Below are positions 16,677-25,640 of a DNA stretch of 64,000 nt, one piece after another. Source of the stretch: Dehalococcoidales bacterium (GTDB taxonomy: Bacteria; Chloroflexota; Dehalococcoidia; Dehalococcoidales; UBA2162); NCBI GenBank assembly GCA_030690265.1, contig JAUYHA010000049.1:62001-126000 (forward strand), written 5' to 3'. Each line of letters begins with the position of its first letter. The first letter of the stretch is position 1. The translations under genes and the position numbers were made by a program. Below the pieces are notes generated by a model. It did no database searches. It worked only from the letters and a program-made list of their open reading frames with translations, and was not told the origin of the DNA.

Positions 16677-18626
16677 TTAGGCTCCGTTCCTGGTTTTGCT
16701 TTTGTCCTTTTTCTCTGCCAGAGAAGCCCGGTAGCGCCCCAGAGCAATTAACGGGAAATAGATTCGGTAGAGGTCATATTTCAAATAAAAGGCTCTGGGG
16801 AAGCCGGTGCCGGTATAGGCATCTTCCTGCCAGCTTCCGTCCTCTTTCTGGGTCTTCAATAGGTAGGCAATGCCTCTTCTGACACTCCGGCTGGCTGCCC
16901 GGTCAGCGGCAACCAGCCCGATGATTGCCCAGCCAGTCTGAGATGCCGTGCTTGGGCTGACGCCCCGGGTGCCGGGCCGCTCGTAGCTCTGGCAGGTCTC
17001 ACCCCAGCCCCCGTCCTTATTCTGGCAGGATATTAGCCAGGAGGCGGCCCGCTGGACATAATCCCGGGTCATATCTTCACCGGCGGCTCGCAGTGCGGCG
17101 AGGACTAGTCCGGTGCCATAGATATAGTTCACCCCCCAGCGCCCGTACCAGGCACCATCAGGCTGCTGGCAATGCTTGAGATAGGAAATTCCCTTCGCGA
17201 GGGAAGAGGCACTGCTATCCAATAGGCCCATCAGCTCTACGGCATGAGCGGTAACATCCGGGCTGGTCGGGTCGACGGGAGTCATAAAATCGGCAAAAGG
17301 AATGTGCTCCAGAATTTTGTTATTATTGTTGCGGTCGAAAGCCGCCCAGCCACCGTTATTGCTCTGCATACCAAGCACCCAGCTTAAACCTTTTCTGATA
17401 GCCCCGGCTTTATGTCCTTCTTCCGGCTCTGCCAGGCGGGTCTTGAATAAGGCTCTGGAGACAACGGCAGTGTCGTCGATATCGGGGTAAAGGTCGTTAT
17501 CAAATTCAAAAGCCCAGCCTCCCGGCTCGGTTTTCGGGTTCTTGACCTGCCAGTCACCGCCAACCCGGATTTGCTCCTTGAGCAGCCAGTGGGCCGCCCT
17601 GCCCAGCGAAGGATGATTAGTATCCAGGTCAGTCTCGACCAGGGCAAGCAGCGTCCAGGCGGTATCCCAGACCGGAGAAACGGCTGGCTGTAGCCGGAGA
17701 GTGGTACTGTCCTCGATGATGAAGCCTTCCAGCCCCTTCAGCCCTTTGTCTATTACCGGGTGGTCAAGTGGATACTCAAGGCTTTTAAGGGCAAAAAGAG
17801 AGTATACCCAGGGGAGCATAATGCCTCCCCAGCTCCCGTCCGCGTCCTGGTGGTCGATAATCCACTGCTCCGTCTTACGCAGGGCAAGCCGCCGCCCGGG
17901 CTTCACCGACAGCTTTTCCCAGGCTTTAAAAAGCTGGTCCAGCAAAAGAAAGAAACCTCTCCAGCTAAAAAGCCCTTCACCTTTGTCCGAATAATTTTGA
18001 TTGCCTTCCGGCCCGGCATAAAGCTCGGAAAGTTGAGCCGAATCAGGTACCGGGCAGACCGGTTTCAAGGTTAAAACCACGCTGAGAGCCATAATAGTCG
18101 CCCGCGACCAGCTGGCGAACTCGTAGATATTAAAGTAAGACCAGTTGGGAAGGAAGATTATCTCCGGGGGCAGGGAGGGTATCTGGCTCCAGTTAAACTG
18201 GCCAAAGAGAGCCAGCCATATCTTGACGAAGACATTAGCCCTGGTGATACCTCCCCGGTTCAGGATAAAATCCCGTGCCCGCCGCATCAATGGCTCTTCC
18301 GGTGAGACCCCGGCCAGCTTCAGGGAAAAGTAAGCCTGGATGGTCACACTCAGGTCACCGGGGCCGCCGTAGTAGGTGCTCCAGGAGCCATCAGCCTGCT
18401 GCTGGCTCTTCACATAGTTGACTACCCTGTCCCGTCTCCTGGCGTCAATCTGCCGGGTCATGAAAAACATCAGGGGAAGATAGCCGGCGGTTACGCTGGC
18501 GTCGGCTTCAAGCTCACCCACCCAGAATCCCTCCCGGCTTTGCCTGCCAAGAAGATAATCCTGAGCTTTTTTGATAGCCTGGTTTACAAAAGTTTTATTT
18601 ATATTTTTAGTTTCTGACATAGCCAT
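16677..18626 (-). CDS. shc: Squalene-hopene cyclase
   Basis: About 649 residues, full length. Cyclises squalene to hopene at the membrane. The protonating motif is YPDIDDTAVV (DXDDTA class). Multiple QW repeats are visible (QSREGFW, QQADGSW, QDADGSW, NNGGWAAFD, QQPDGAWYGRWG, QNKDGGWGE, QKEDGSW), and the C-terminus FYLKYDLYRIYFPLIALGRY is typical of bacterial SHC. The start at ATG 18626 (or 18620) overlaps the end of hpnA by 14-20 bases; longer frames would run deep into hpnA. Co-transcribed with the hpn genes upstream and the squalene synthase-like gene downstream. Confidence 0.95.
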   Translation of the reverse strand: MAMSETKNINKTFVNQAIKKAQDYLLGRQSREGFWVGELEADASVTAGYLPLMFFMTRQIDARRRDRVVNYVKSQQQADGSWSTYYGGPGDLSVTIQAYFSLKLAGVSPEEPLMRRARDFILNRGGITRANVFVKIWLALFGQFNWSQIPSLPPEIIFLPNWSYFNIYEFASWSRATIMALSVVLTLKPVCPVPDSAQLSELYAGPEGNQNYSDKGEGLFSWRGFFLLLDQLFKAWEKLSVKPGRRLALRKTEQWIIDHQDADGSWGGIMLPWVYSLFALKSLEYPLDHPVIDKGLKGLEGFIIEDSTTLRLQPAVSPVWDTAWTLLALVETDLDTNHPSLGRAAHWLLKEQIRVGGDWQVKNPKTEPGGWAFEFDNDLYPDIDDTAVVSRALFKTRLAEPEEGHKAGAIRKGLSWVLGMQSNNGGWAAFDRNNNNKILEHIPFADFMTPVDPTSPDVTAHAVELMGLLDSSASSLAKGISYLKHCQQPDGAWYGRWGVNYIYGTGLVLAALRAAGEDMTRDYVQRAASWLISCQNKDGGWGETCQSYERPGTRGVSPSTASQTGWAIIGLVAADRAASRSVRRGIAYLLKTQKEDGSWQEDAYTGTGFPRAFYLKYDLYRIYFPLIALGRYRASLAEKKDKSKTRNGA

Positions 18627-19596
18627 TTTCTTTGAACCAGCTGACCGCTTTGCTGAAGGCTTCTTCAACTGCTGTCTGAGGCAAACCCAGCTCGGCAACC
18701 GCTTTAGAGCCGTCAAAGTATCTCAGCCGGCAGGCGGTTTTAACCCCTGCTACCGGGACCCTGGGGTGTTTGCCCAGAATGTCTGAGACAGCTTCATTGA
18801 TGTGAGCTGCTGCCAGAGCCAGCCAGGTGGGTATCTTCAACCCGGGAGCCTTGATACCGGTGATGCTTTCCAGAATAGCCAGGATTTCCCGGAAGGTGAG
18901 GTTCCGGTTGCCCAGGATATATTTTTGACCGATACGTCCTCTTTCCAGAGCCAGGATGTGCCCCTTAGCCACATCGCCGACATCAACTACATTTAAGCCG
19001 CACTCAACATAGGCGGGTAACCTGCGGTTCAGGAAGTCAACGATGAACTGACCCGTGGGAGTCGGTTTAATGTCACGGGGCCCCACCGGCACGGTGGGAT
19101 TGACGATGACTATGGGGAGGCCCTTATTAGCCATATCCAGGGCGAGCCTCTCCGCCAGGTATTTCGACCTGTGGTAGTGCCCGGTGAAATTACGGGGACT
19201 TGCCTCTACTTCCTCGGTGAGAATATTGCCGTTTTTATTGATGCCTATGGTTGATTCACTGCTGGTATAGACCACCTTTTTTATCCCCTTAGCCAAAGCG
19301 GCGGTAAGGATATTTCCCGTGCCCTGCACATTCGTTTCATAGATAAACCCGGGGTCACGAGCCCAGAAAGTATAGGCAGCGGCGGCATGAAAGAGGGTAT
19401 CACAGCCGTCAAGGGCTCTAATGAGTGATGCCTTATCCTTCAGGTCTCCAGAGATTATCTCAATGTTAAGCCCCTGGATGTTTCTCCGGTCACTGCCCTT
19501 CCTGACCAGGGCTTTCACCTCGTAGCCTTGCTTCAGAAGCTCAAAGACCAGATTGCTGCCGATAAATCCGGTGGCTCCGGTAACCAGGGTTTTCAT
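18607..19596 (-). CDS. hpnA: Hopanoid-associated sugar epimerase/reductase HpnA
   Basis: 329 residues, extended short-chain dehydrogenase fold. NAD(P)-binding GATGFIGSNL at the N-terminus, DTLFHAAAAYTFW, and the catalytic pair within YHRSK (Tyr-X3-Lys). The AAAYTFWARDP and NPTVPVGPRDIKPTPTG segments are typical of HpnA. Its exact reaction in the family is unsettled; it is thought to act on the ribosyl side chain of hopanoids. ATG overlaps the hpnG stop by 4 bp, showing translational coupling. Confidence 0.9.
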   Translation of the reverse strand: MKTLVTGATGFIGSNLVFELLKQGYEVKALVRKGSDRRNIQGLNIEIISGDLKDKASLIRALDGCDTLFHAAAAYTFWARDPGFIYETNVQGTGNILTAALAKGIKKVVYTSSESTIGINKNGNILTEEVEASPRNFTGHYHRSKYLAERLALDMANKGLPIVIVNPTVPVGPRDIKPTPTGQFIVDFLNRRLPAYVECGLNVVDVGDVAKGHILALERGRIGQKYILGNRNLTFREILAILESITGIKAPGLKIPTWLALAAAHINEAVSDILGKHPRVPVAGVKTACRLRYFDGSKAVAELGLPQTAVEEAFSKAVSWFKENGYVRN

Positions 19597-20369
19597 CTCA
19601 ATAATTCCGTTTCATTTTCCAGCTTAGCCAGCAAACAGTCAACCAGGGTGCTCAGGTTTCTCCCTGCTTGCCGGGCGTTCCTGAAAAGGGTGAACAACTT
19701 TATCATCTGCTGAGGGTGAGTAAGGAAATAAAGACCTGCTTCTTTCCTTTGCCAGCTGCCGTTGGAATCCAGCATACGGTCAAAGGGGGGGAGGTTATCC
19801 CGCATTGAGTCGGAAATAGCCCGAATTGCCAGAAACGGCACCCCTTTAGCCGAGGCTATCCTGGCTGTCCAGTAACTTTCCATATCCACGATATCCGCCT
19901 GGAAGATTTTGCCCAGCGCCTGCCTTGACTCAAATTGAGAAACTAACTGGGTTGTGGTGACACTACTCCCCTGGCGTAACTTAGCTGTAGTGTCCGGAGC
20001 TTGGCAAGCCAGGGAGACCAATCCTGGGTCCGAATGGTAAGGGTTGTCTTCTTCGTTTTTCCCGGGTGTCTCTCCATTATCAGAGTAAAGCGTAGAGCAA
20101 AGAAAAATATCCCCCACCTTTGCTTCTTCGGTCAGTGCCCCGGCAAAGCCGAGAGAGACCAGGGCGGTAACCGGATAATGCTCCAGGATAAAATTGGTGG
20201 CTCTCTCGGTTCTCTCTTTTCCCATACCGCTTTGTATCAGGAGAATCGCTTTATTCCGGTAGCTTCCTCTAAAGATACGGCAGCCCTCCTGGCCGGAGAT
20301 TTCTTCACAAAGCATATGCCTTCGCACATCGGCAGTCTCTTCTTTTAACGCACTCAGCAAAGCCAGCAT
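19593..20369 (-). CDS. hpnG: Hopanoid-associated nucleoside phosphorylase HpnG
   Basis: 258 residues of the purine nucleoside phosphorylase superfamily. Known role: removes adenine from adenosylhopane to give (phospho)ribosylhopane. Seen here: MLALLSALKEET, QSGMGKERTERAT, LVSLGFAGALTEEAKVGDI, VDMESYW (substrate-contacting Met-Glu) and AIRAISDS. ATG 20369 is chosen for its GGGAG ribosome site 6 nt upstream; a longer frame from 20456 would overlap hpnH. It lies between hpnH (22-nt gap) and hpnA. Confidence 0.9.
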   Translation of the reverse strand: MLALLSALKEETADVRRHMLCEEISGQEGCRIFRGSYRNKAILLIQSGMGKERTERATNFILEHYPVTALVSLGFAGALTEEAKVGDIFLCSTLYSDNGETPGKNEEDNPYHSDPGLVSLACQAPDTTAKLRQGSSVTTTQLVSQFESRQALGKIFQADIVDMESYWTARIASAKGVPFLAIRAISDSMRDNLPPFDRMLDSNGSWQRKEAGLYFLTHPQQMIKLFTLFRNARQAGRNLSTLVDCLLAKLENETELLR

Positions 20370-20391
20370 TGTTGTCTCCCGGGCTGATTTT

Positions 20392-21402
20392 TCAGCCGCC
20401 AGCGAAGTGCCATCGGATGGTTCGCCAGATATTAGCCAGGTTCTTCCCGGTTTCATTTATAGCACTTGCCTCAAAGCCACAGTGAGTCATACAGTTAGCG
20501 CAGCGAGGGTCATTGCCGGCACCGTACTTCTCCCACGGCGTTTCCTCCAGCAGTTCCCCCAGCGACTGGCAGTAGTCATCGGTAATGAGATAGCAGGGTT
20601 TTCTCCAGCCCCCGGGGCTTCTGGTAGGGTTGCCCCAGGGAGTACAGGTAAGCTCTTCTTCCCCGCTGAGAAAGTCCAGATAAATGGGAGTATTATAGAA
20701 GGGAAAGCGCCGGCGCAGTCCATTGAGAGAGCTGAAGAAGTCTTTGATTTCGTCTCGAGACAGGAAAACATCGCCATCAACTGCCTCATAGCTAAAAGCT
20801 GGTGCCACCATCATGCCATCAACGGGTATCCGGGAGAGCAAGAGAAAAAGCTGCTCTATTTCTGCCGGGCTGGTTCCCTTGTAAATGGTGGTATTGGTAA
20901 GCACCCGAAAGCCGGCTTGCTTGGCGAGCTTCATTCCGGCAATGGCTGTCTCAAAAACGCCTTCTTGCCCCGCCAGCCGGTTATGAGACTCAGCCAGACC
21001 ATCAAGATGAAGAACGAAGCTGAAGTAAGGACCGGGCTTGAATTTTTCCAGCGATTTTTCCAGCAGTAATCCGTTGGTGGTGAGATAAACGAAGCGTTTT
21101 CTGGCAGTAATCTCCCGAACAATTTGCTCAATCTCCGGGTGGAGCAGGGGTTCGCCGCCGCTGACGGCTACTACCGGAGTACGCGCCTCTTCAACCGCTG
21201 CCAGACATTCCCCGGCAGAGAGCATTTGGGCGGGGGCGCTCCGGAACTCTCTGACGCGCCCGCAGCCTTCACAGGATAGATTACAGCGCAAGCTTGGCTC
21301 CAGCATCAGCAGCAGAGGGAACCGCTTTCTGCCCAGCAATTTGTTTTTTACCAGGTATTTAGTTAGAGCCAGGGATAATTGCCAGGGGAAGGCCATTTTC
21401 AT
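20392..21402 (-). CDS. hpnH: Adenosyl-hopene transferase HpnH (radical SAM)
   Basis: 336 residues. HpnH uses SAM to join a 5'-deoxyadenosyl radical to diploptene, giving adenosylhopane, the first step of hopanoid side-chain formation. The CX3CX2C cluster motif is at Cys 40, 44 and 47 (LRCNLSCEGCG). Further family features are AVSGGEPLLHPEI, FVLHLDGL and C-terminal cysteines CANCMTHCGFEA. The N-terminus MKMAFPWQLSLALTKYLVKNK is also typical. Together with hpnG it predicts extended C35 hopanoids, not only C30 hopene. Confidence 0.95.
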   Translation of the reverse strand: MKMAFPWQLSLALTKYLVKNKLLGRKRFPLLLMLEPSLRCNLSCEGCGRVREFRSAPAQMLSAGECLAAVEEARTPVVAVSGGEPLLHPEIEQIVREITARKRFVYLTTNGLLLEKSLEKFKPGPYFSFVLHLDGLAESHNRLAGQEGVFETAIAGMKLAKQAGFRVLTNTTIYKGTSPAEIEQLFLLLSRIPVDGMMVAPAFSYEAVDGDVFLSRDEIKDFFSSLNGLRRRFPFYNTPIYLDFLSGEEELTCTPWGNPTRSPGGWRKPCYLITDDYCQSLGELLEETPWEKYGAGNDPRCANCMTHCGFEASAINETGKNLANIWRTIRWHFAGG

Positions 21403-21425
21403 ACCTCCGGCTTTTTCTGCGGTTA

Positions 21426-22454
21426 TTAAAAGTCTCGTTCAATCAGAAAATGAGCCACTTCCTTCAGGTCGGAGCTAACCGAGGGCAATAATGCCAGACT
21501 ATCTATTGCTTTGAGGGCTTTGGAGCAGTATTTTTCAGCCATCTTTTGAGCTTGAAATTGAGCATTAGCAGATTCAAGGATGGTTAAGACTGTGGCTATG
21601 CCATCACTCCCGACCTCTCCATTCTGGTAGACATCTACCAGTTCCTGTCTCAGCCTATTTCCAGCCTTTTCCAGAATATATACTATGGGAAAAGTTCTTT
21701 TTCTGTGCCGAATATCGCTGCCCAATGGCTTGCCCGTCTTTTCTTCCTCGCCCCAGATGCCGAGAATATCGTCTCTAATCTGGAATGCCAGTCCCAGATT
21801 TTTGCCAATCTCCCGGAAATGTTTTGCCATTTCCTGGTCATCAGTGCCGAGTAAAGCTCCCACCTCTAATGAGCAGGCAATCAGGGCGGCCGTTTTTCCC
21901 TCAATCATACTCAGGTAATCGGTAACTTCAATATCAAAGTGGCTTTCGTAGCTGATATCCAGGAACTGTCCCTCAAGCAAGCTAAGGGTGGCCTCATCTA
22001 TCAGGTGCTGGATAGCTAATTGTTTTTCCATTGAGACACCGCATTTTTCAAGCCGTGATAATGCTAGATTAGCCATAAGACGCATTGCCGTGCCGACATT
22101 GATAGCCTGGGGCTTTCCCCAGATACTCCAGACGGTGGGGGAATGCCGTCGCTCTCTATCATCGTCTTGAATATCGTCAAGGATGAGGGAAAAGTTATGC
22201 ACCAGTTCAATAGTTATGGCGGCGGGCAATGCCCTGCGGTAGTCTCCGCCTACGGCTTCACAGGTGAGCAGACATAAAGTGGGTCTCAGGGCTTTACCCG
22301 TTGTCCCCTGCCGCGGATTGCCTCTCTCATCTACCCAGCCGAAGTGGTAGCGCATAATATCATAAAGGGGTGCTTCCCGTTCAGCCAGTACCAGCTGCAA
22401 CTCAGCTTTTATTTCCGCCGCATACCTCTCAAAAGAGGCGGGTAAGCTCGTCAC
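21426..22454 (-). CDS. Polyprenyl (farnesyl/geranylgeranyl) diphosphate synthase
   Basis: 342 residues, all-alpha prenyltransferase. First Asp-rich motif LILDDIQDDDRERR and second FQIRDDILGIWGEEEKTGKP chelate Mg and the diphosphates; GKALRP binds IPP. Makes C15 or C20 prenyl diphosphate; chain length cannot be fixed by eye, but FPP is what the operon needs. GTG start with AGGGGG upstream, 10 nt after dxs. Confidence 0.92.
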   Translation of the reverse strand: MTSLPASFERYAAEIKAELQLVLAEREAPLYDIMRYHFGWVDERGNPRQGTTGKALRPTLCLLTCEAVGGDYRRALPAAITIELVHNFSLILDDIQDDDRERRHSPTVWSIWGKPQAINVGTAMRLMANLALSRLEKCGVSMEKQLAIQHLIDEATLSLLEGQFLDISYESHFDIEVTDYLSMIEGKTAALIACSLEVGALLGTDDQEMAKHFREIGKNLGLAFQIRDDILGIWGEEEKTGKPLGSDIRHRKRTFPIVYILEKAGNRLRQELVDVYQNGEVGSDGIATVLTILESANAQFQAQKMAEKYCSKALKAIDSLALLPSVSSDLKEVAHFLIERDF

Positions 22455-22464
22455 TCTATTCCCC

Positions 22465-24357
22465 CTATTTTACGGGCGTCTTAAGGCAAAGTTCCGGGAA
22501 GGAGGATTTAATATACTGGGCTATGCCTTTAGCATCCAGATTAAACATTGAGTAGAATAATTCTTGAGTGCCGTGTTCAATAAAGATGTCGGGCAAACCA
22601 AGGCGCTCCACCCTTATCTGGCTCAATTTAGCCTGGGCTATTAGCTCCAGAACGGCACTGCCAAAGCCGCCGGCGAGGGCGTTCTCCTCAACAGTCAGCA
22701 CCCTCCTCGTTTTCGCTGCCAGTTTCAGCAGGAGTTCTGAGTCCAGGGGCTTGGCAAAGCGGGCATTGACTACGGCGCACCGGATACCATCTTCAGCTAA
22801 TTGTTCCGCCGCCGTAACGGCCGCGTTCACCCGGGAGCCGATAGCAAAAATAGCCACCTCATCTCCGTCTCTGAGCAGCTCACTTTTACCCAGAGGTAAC
22901 TGTTCCGGGTTCGGCTTGAGGGGAACCCCCGTTCCGTTACCTCTGGGATAGCGGACTGCCATCGGTTGGCCGGCATGGACTGCGGTAAAGAGCAGGTGCT
23001 GAAATTCATCCTCGTCTTTAGGAGCGGAAACAATCATGTTCGGGATGCTGCGCAGGTAGGAAATGTCAAAAGCACCCTGGTGGGTTTTACCGTCATCGCC
23101 CACTATGCCGGCCCGGTCAATGGCAAAAACTACCGGCAGATTCTGGATGCAGACATCATGAATAACCTGGTCATAGGCCCTTTGCAAAAAGGTGGAATAG
23201 ATAGCAACAATGGGGATAAATCCCTGGGTGGCCAAACCAGCCGCCAGTGTTACGGCGTGTTGTTCGCAGATGCCGACATCAAAAACGCGCTTAGGAAACT
23301 CGGTAGATGCCAGGCTGAGCCCGGTTCCATCGGGCATGGCGGCGGTAATAGCCACCACTCGTTCGTTTTCCCGCATCAGGCGAAGAACGGTTTGACTGAA
23401 AACCTGGCTGTAAGACGGGGCATTATTAGCTTTGCTATCTTTTTCTCTTTTAGTGTTATTTGGGGGCACACCGTGAAATTTGGTGGCGTTCTCTTCAGCG
23501 GCGGCATAGCCTTTCCCTTTCTGGGTAATAACGTGAACGAGGGTTGGTCCGGTCTCAACATTGCGGGCTCTGTTTAAGGCTGCTTCCAGCTCTTTAATGT
23601 TGTGACCATCCACCGGACCGAGGTAAACAAAGCCGAGCTGTTCCCAGAAGATATTAGGCAGTAGCATACTTTCAACCCGGCTTTTGAGGCGTTTGCTCAG
23701 TGACCAGGTTTGTTCTCCAAAAGGCAGGCGGGTAATGGTTTTCCTGGCTCTTCTTTTGGCAGTTTCATACCTCACGTCAAATCTCACCTGGTTAAGCAGT
23801 CTGGCGATGGCGCCAACGGTCGGGGAGATGGACATTCCGTTATCATTCAGGATAACAATTATCTTGCTGCCAAGATGTCCGGCATGGTTAAAAGCCTCAA
23901 GAGCCATGCCGGTACCCAGAGAACCGTCACCAATTACCGCTACCACCTCGTAGCTTTGCTTGCTCAAGTCCCGGGCTAGAGCCATGCCCATAACGGCCGA
24001 GACGGAAGTCCCGGCATGCCCGGTACCGAAAGCATCGTGCTCACTTTCCTCGCGCACCGGAAACCCGGATAAGCCTTTATACTGGCGGAGGGTAGCAAAA
24101 TTGGCTCTACGTCCTGTGAAGAGTTTGTGAGCATAGCTTTGATGTCCTACATCCCAGACTATTTTGTCTTCAGGACTATCAAAAACGCGATGCAGAGCTA
24201 GAGTCAGTTCCACAACGCCTAAACTGGGGGCGAGATGGCCACCATTTAAAGACACCGTCTGAATCAAAAGTTGCCGGACTTCAGCGGCGAGCTGTTTAAG
24301 CTCTGGTAAAGTTAGCTTTTTTAAGTCAGACGGGGAATCAATGCTGTCCAGAATCAT
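22465..24357 (-). CDS. dxs: 1-deoxy-D-xylulose-5-phosphate synthase
   Basis: 630 residues. Condenses pyruvate and glyceraldehyde-3-phosphate with TPP; committed step of the MEP isoprenoid pathway. TPP/Mg site VIGDGSLGTGMALEAFNHAG, GGHLAPSLGVVELTLALH, VDGHNIKELEAALN, the catalytic Glu region VGICEQHAVTLAAGLA, and C-terminal transketolase domain with GFGSAVLE are all present. It opens the hopanoid operon, which places precursor supply and hopanoid synthesis under one promoter. Confidence 0.97.
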   Translation of the reverse strand: MILDSIDSPSDLKKLTLPELKQLAAEVRQLLIQTVSLNGGHLAPSLGVVELTLALHRVFDSPEDKIVWDVGHQSYAHKLFTGRRANFATLRQYKGLSGFPVREESEHDAFGTGHAGTSVSAVMGMALARDLSKQSYEVVAVIGDGSLGTGMALEAFNHAGHLGSKIIVILNDNGMSISPTVGAIARLLNQVRFDVRYETAKRRARKTITRLPFGEQTWSLSKRLKSRVESMLLPNIFWEQLGFVYLGPVDGHNIKELEAALNRARNVETGPTLVHVITQKGKGYAAAEENATKFHGVPPNNTKREKDSKANNAPSYSQVFSQTVLRLMRENERVVAITAAMPDGTGLSLASTEFPKRVFDVGICEQHAVTLAAGLATQGFIPIVAIYSTFLQRAYDQVIHDVCIQNLPVVFAIDRAGIVGDDGKTHQGAFDISYLRSIPNMIVSAPKDEDEFQHLLFTAVHAGQPMAVRYPRGNGTGVPLKPNPEQLPLGKSELLRDGDEVAIFAIGSRVNAAVTAAEQLAEDGIRCAVVNARFAKPLDSELLLKLAAKTRRVLTVEENALAGGFGSAVLELIAQAKLSQIRVERLGLPDIFIEHGTQELFYSMFNLDAKGIAQYIKSSFPELCLKTPVK

Positions 24358-24430
24358 TGCCTGTCTCCCTCAAGCAGAGAGCTTCCAGATATCGGGGGAT
24401 GGAATAATTTACGTAATCGGCTATATTAAA

Positions 24431-24460
24431 ATAATAGGCTGGCTATCAGAACCTTGTCAA
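24431..24460 (-). promoter_or_regulatory. Promoter of the dxs-hopanoid operon
   Basis: Minus strand TTGACA (24460-24455), 18-bp spacer, TATTAT (24436-24431). The predicted leader to the dxs ATG is about 65-70 nt. No other clear promoter is seen within the seven-gene operon. Confidence 0.65.
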
Positions 24461-24496
24461 GAGCTTGATTTGGAGGGTGGCTAATTTCTGTATTCC

Positions 24497-24616
24497 GACT
24501 ATCATTCCAGCGAAACCTGTCCCGTACCTGGTGACGGGAGCTGGAATCCAGGGGGTCTTGTATCAGAGTGGCATTATGGAGGAGTCCTTCCAGGGAAGAA
24601 CTCCTCGCAATGACAA
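24497..24616. repeat. Interspersed repeat pair (ATTCCAGC and CTCGCAATGAC families)
   Basis: The first part (about 24497-24550: ATCATTCCAGC ... GCTGGAATCCAGG with CCCGTACCTG) matches the element at 1434. The second part (about 24583-24613: GAGGAGTCCTTCC ... CTCCTCGCAATGAC) matches the 4.6 kb cluster. Confidence 0.6.
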
Positions 24617-24673
24617 TAACGGTCTCCTAAAATAAACTTGCCAAATTATAAAAAATTTAGTAAACTATAAGTG

Positions 24674-24746
24674 GTTTCACGGTAGCTCAGCGGTATAGAT
24701 TATTAGCCCCAGAGGTGTAGTGAGCATTCAAATCCCTCCGAGGGCA
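24674..24746 (+). pseudogene. tRNA-like relic upstream of porC
   Basis: The stretch has tRNA hallmarks: GTAGCTCAGCGGTA (D arm) near the start, TTCAAATC (T loop) followed by CCTCCGAGGGCA (3' acceptor side). But the 5' acceptor strand (GTTTCACGG) does not match, the D stem is interrupted and no regular anticodon stem forms. It looks like a decayed tRNA gene. A weak promoter-like pair (TTGCCA, 17 bp, TAAACT) lies just upstream and would transcribe through it into por. Confidence 0.35.
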
Positions 24747-24752
24747 TTTTAA

Positions 24753-25346
24753 TTGAATAGGAGTCGAAGGCTAATAGCTCTAGAAACAGGGATTGAGATC
24801 AGATGGCATGGCCGGGGAGGCCAGGGGGCTGTTACCTCTGCTGAATTGCTGGCGCTGGCTGCTATCAGCGAAGGACAGTATGCCCAGGCTTTTCCCAGCT
24901 TTGGTCCGGAACGGAGAGGGGCACCGGTCCTCTCCTTTGTTCGTATCAGCCGTAATGCTCCGCTCAGGATAAGAGCCGAGATTACCGAACCTGATGTGGT
25001 GGTGGTACTTGACCCCGGCTTACTGCCCATAGCCAATGTTACCGCCGGGCTCAAGCCAGACGGTATTGTAGTAACCAATACCAAAAAAGGGCCAGATGAC
25101 ATCAGGAGAGAGTTTGGTATTAAGCATACTCTCGCTACGGTAGATGCCACCAGAATTGCCCGCGAGATTCTGGGAGTGCCTATCACCAATACCACTATGA
25201 TTGGCGCCCTGCTCAACGCTACCGGGGTGGTTAAAATAGAATCGCTTGAGGAACCATTAATGCACCGCTTCGGGCAACTGGGGGCGAGAAATTTCCAGGC
25301 GATGAAGCGTGCCTATGAAGAGACTGTTGTTAAGGAACGAGCCTGA
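24753..25346 (+). CDS. porC: Pyruvate (2-oxoacid):ferredoxin oxidoreductase, gamma subunit
   Basis: Conserved start region GIEIRWHGRGGQGAVTSAELLA, then FPSFGPERRGAPVLSFVRIS and an NTTMIGAL segment, all typical of the gamma subunit. The complex oxidises pyruvate (or another 2-oxoacid) to acyl-CoA and reduces ferredoxin, or runs in reverse. The start is uncertain: TTG 24753 lacks a ribosome site, while homologues begin at the IEIRWHG segment, where the in-frame codon is ATT (24792) behind CAGGG. First gene of porC-D-A-B. Confidence 0.92.
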   Translation: MNRSRRLIALETGIEIRWHGRGGQGAVTSAELLALAAISEGQYAQAFPSFGPERRGAPVLSFVRISRNAPLRIRAEITEPDVVVVLDPGLLPIANVTAGLKPDGIVVTNTKKGPDDIRREFGIKHTLATVDATRIAREILGVPITNTTMIGALLNATGVVKIESLEEPLMHRFGQLGARNFQAMKRAYEETVVKERA

Positions 25347-25640
25347 GTGACCAAGTCAGAAAGCGAACTAACCTCGAAAGATATAGAAATCGGTGCTATT
25401 GTCACTGAACCGGGCAGTGCCCGGCAATACCAGACCGGCACCTGGCGCTCAGAAAGGCCGGTGGTTGATTTCAGCAAATGTATCAAGTGTGGTCTCTGCT
25501 ATGTCTTTTGCCCTGAGGGCTGTATCGCTGAGCGGGAAGACGGCTATTTCACTGCCGATTTGTATTACTGTAAAGGGTGCGGCATTTGTGCCGAAGAGTG
25601 TCCGACAGATGCGATAACCATGGTGGAGGAAGAAGAGTGA
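25347..25640 (+). CDS. porD: Pyruvate:ferredoxin oxidoreductase, delta (2x[4Fe-4S] ferredoxin) subunit
   Basis: 97 residues from a GTG directly after the porC stop. Two ferredoxin motifs, CIKCGLCYVFCPEGC and CKGCGICAEECPTDA, hold two [4Fe-4S] clusters that carry electrons from the TPP site to external ferredoxin. The preceding segment TGTWRSERPVVDFSKC is characteristic of PorD. Confidence 0.95.
   Translation: MTKSESELTSKDIEIGAIVTEPGSARQYQTGTWRSERPVVDFSKCIKCGLCYVFCPEGCIAEREDGYFTADLYYCKGCGICAEECPTDAITMVEEEE

Noticed and set aside
20407-21069. 220-codon open frame on the plus strand
   Set aside because: Antisense to hpnH, whose radical SAM motifs are unmistakable; the antisense product has no family features.
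22966-23577. 203-codon open frame on the plus strand
   Set aside because: Antisense to dxs; dxs codon use and motifs explain the region.
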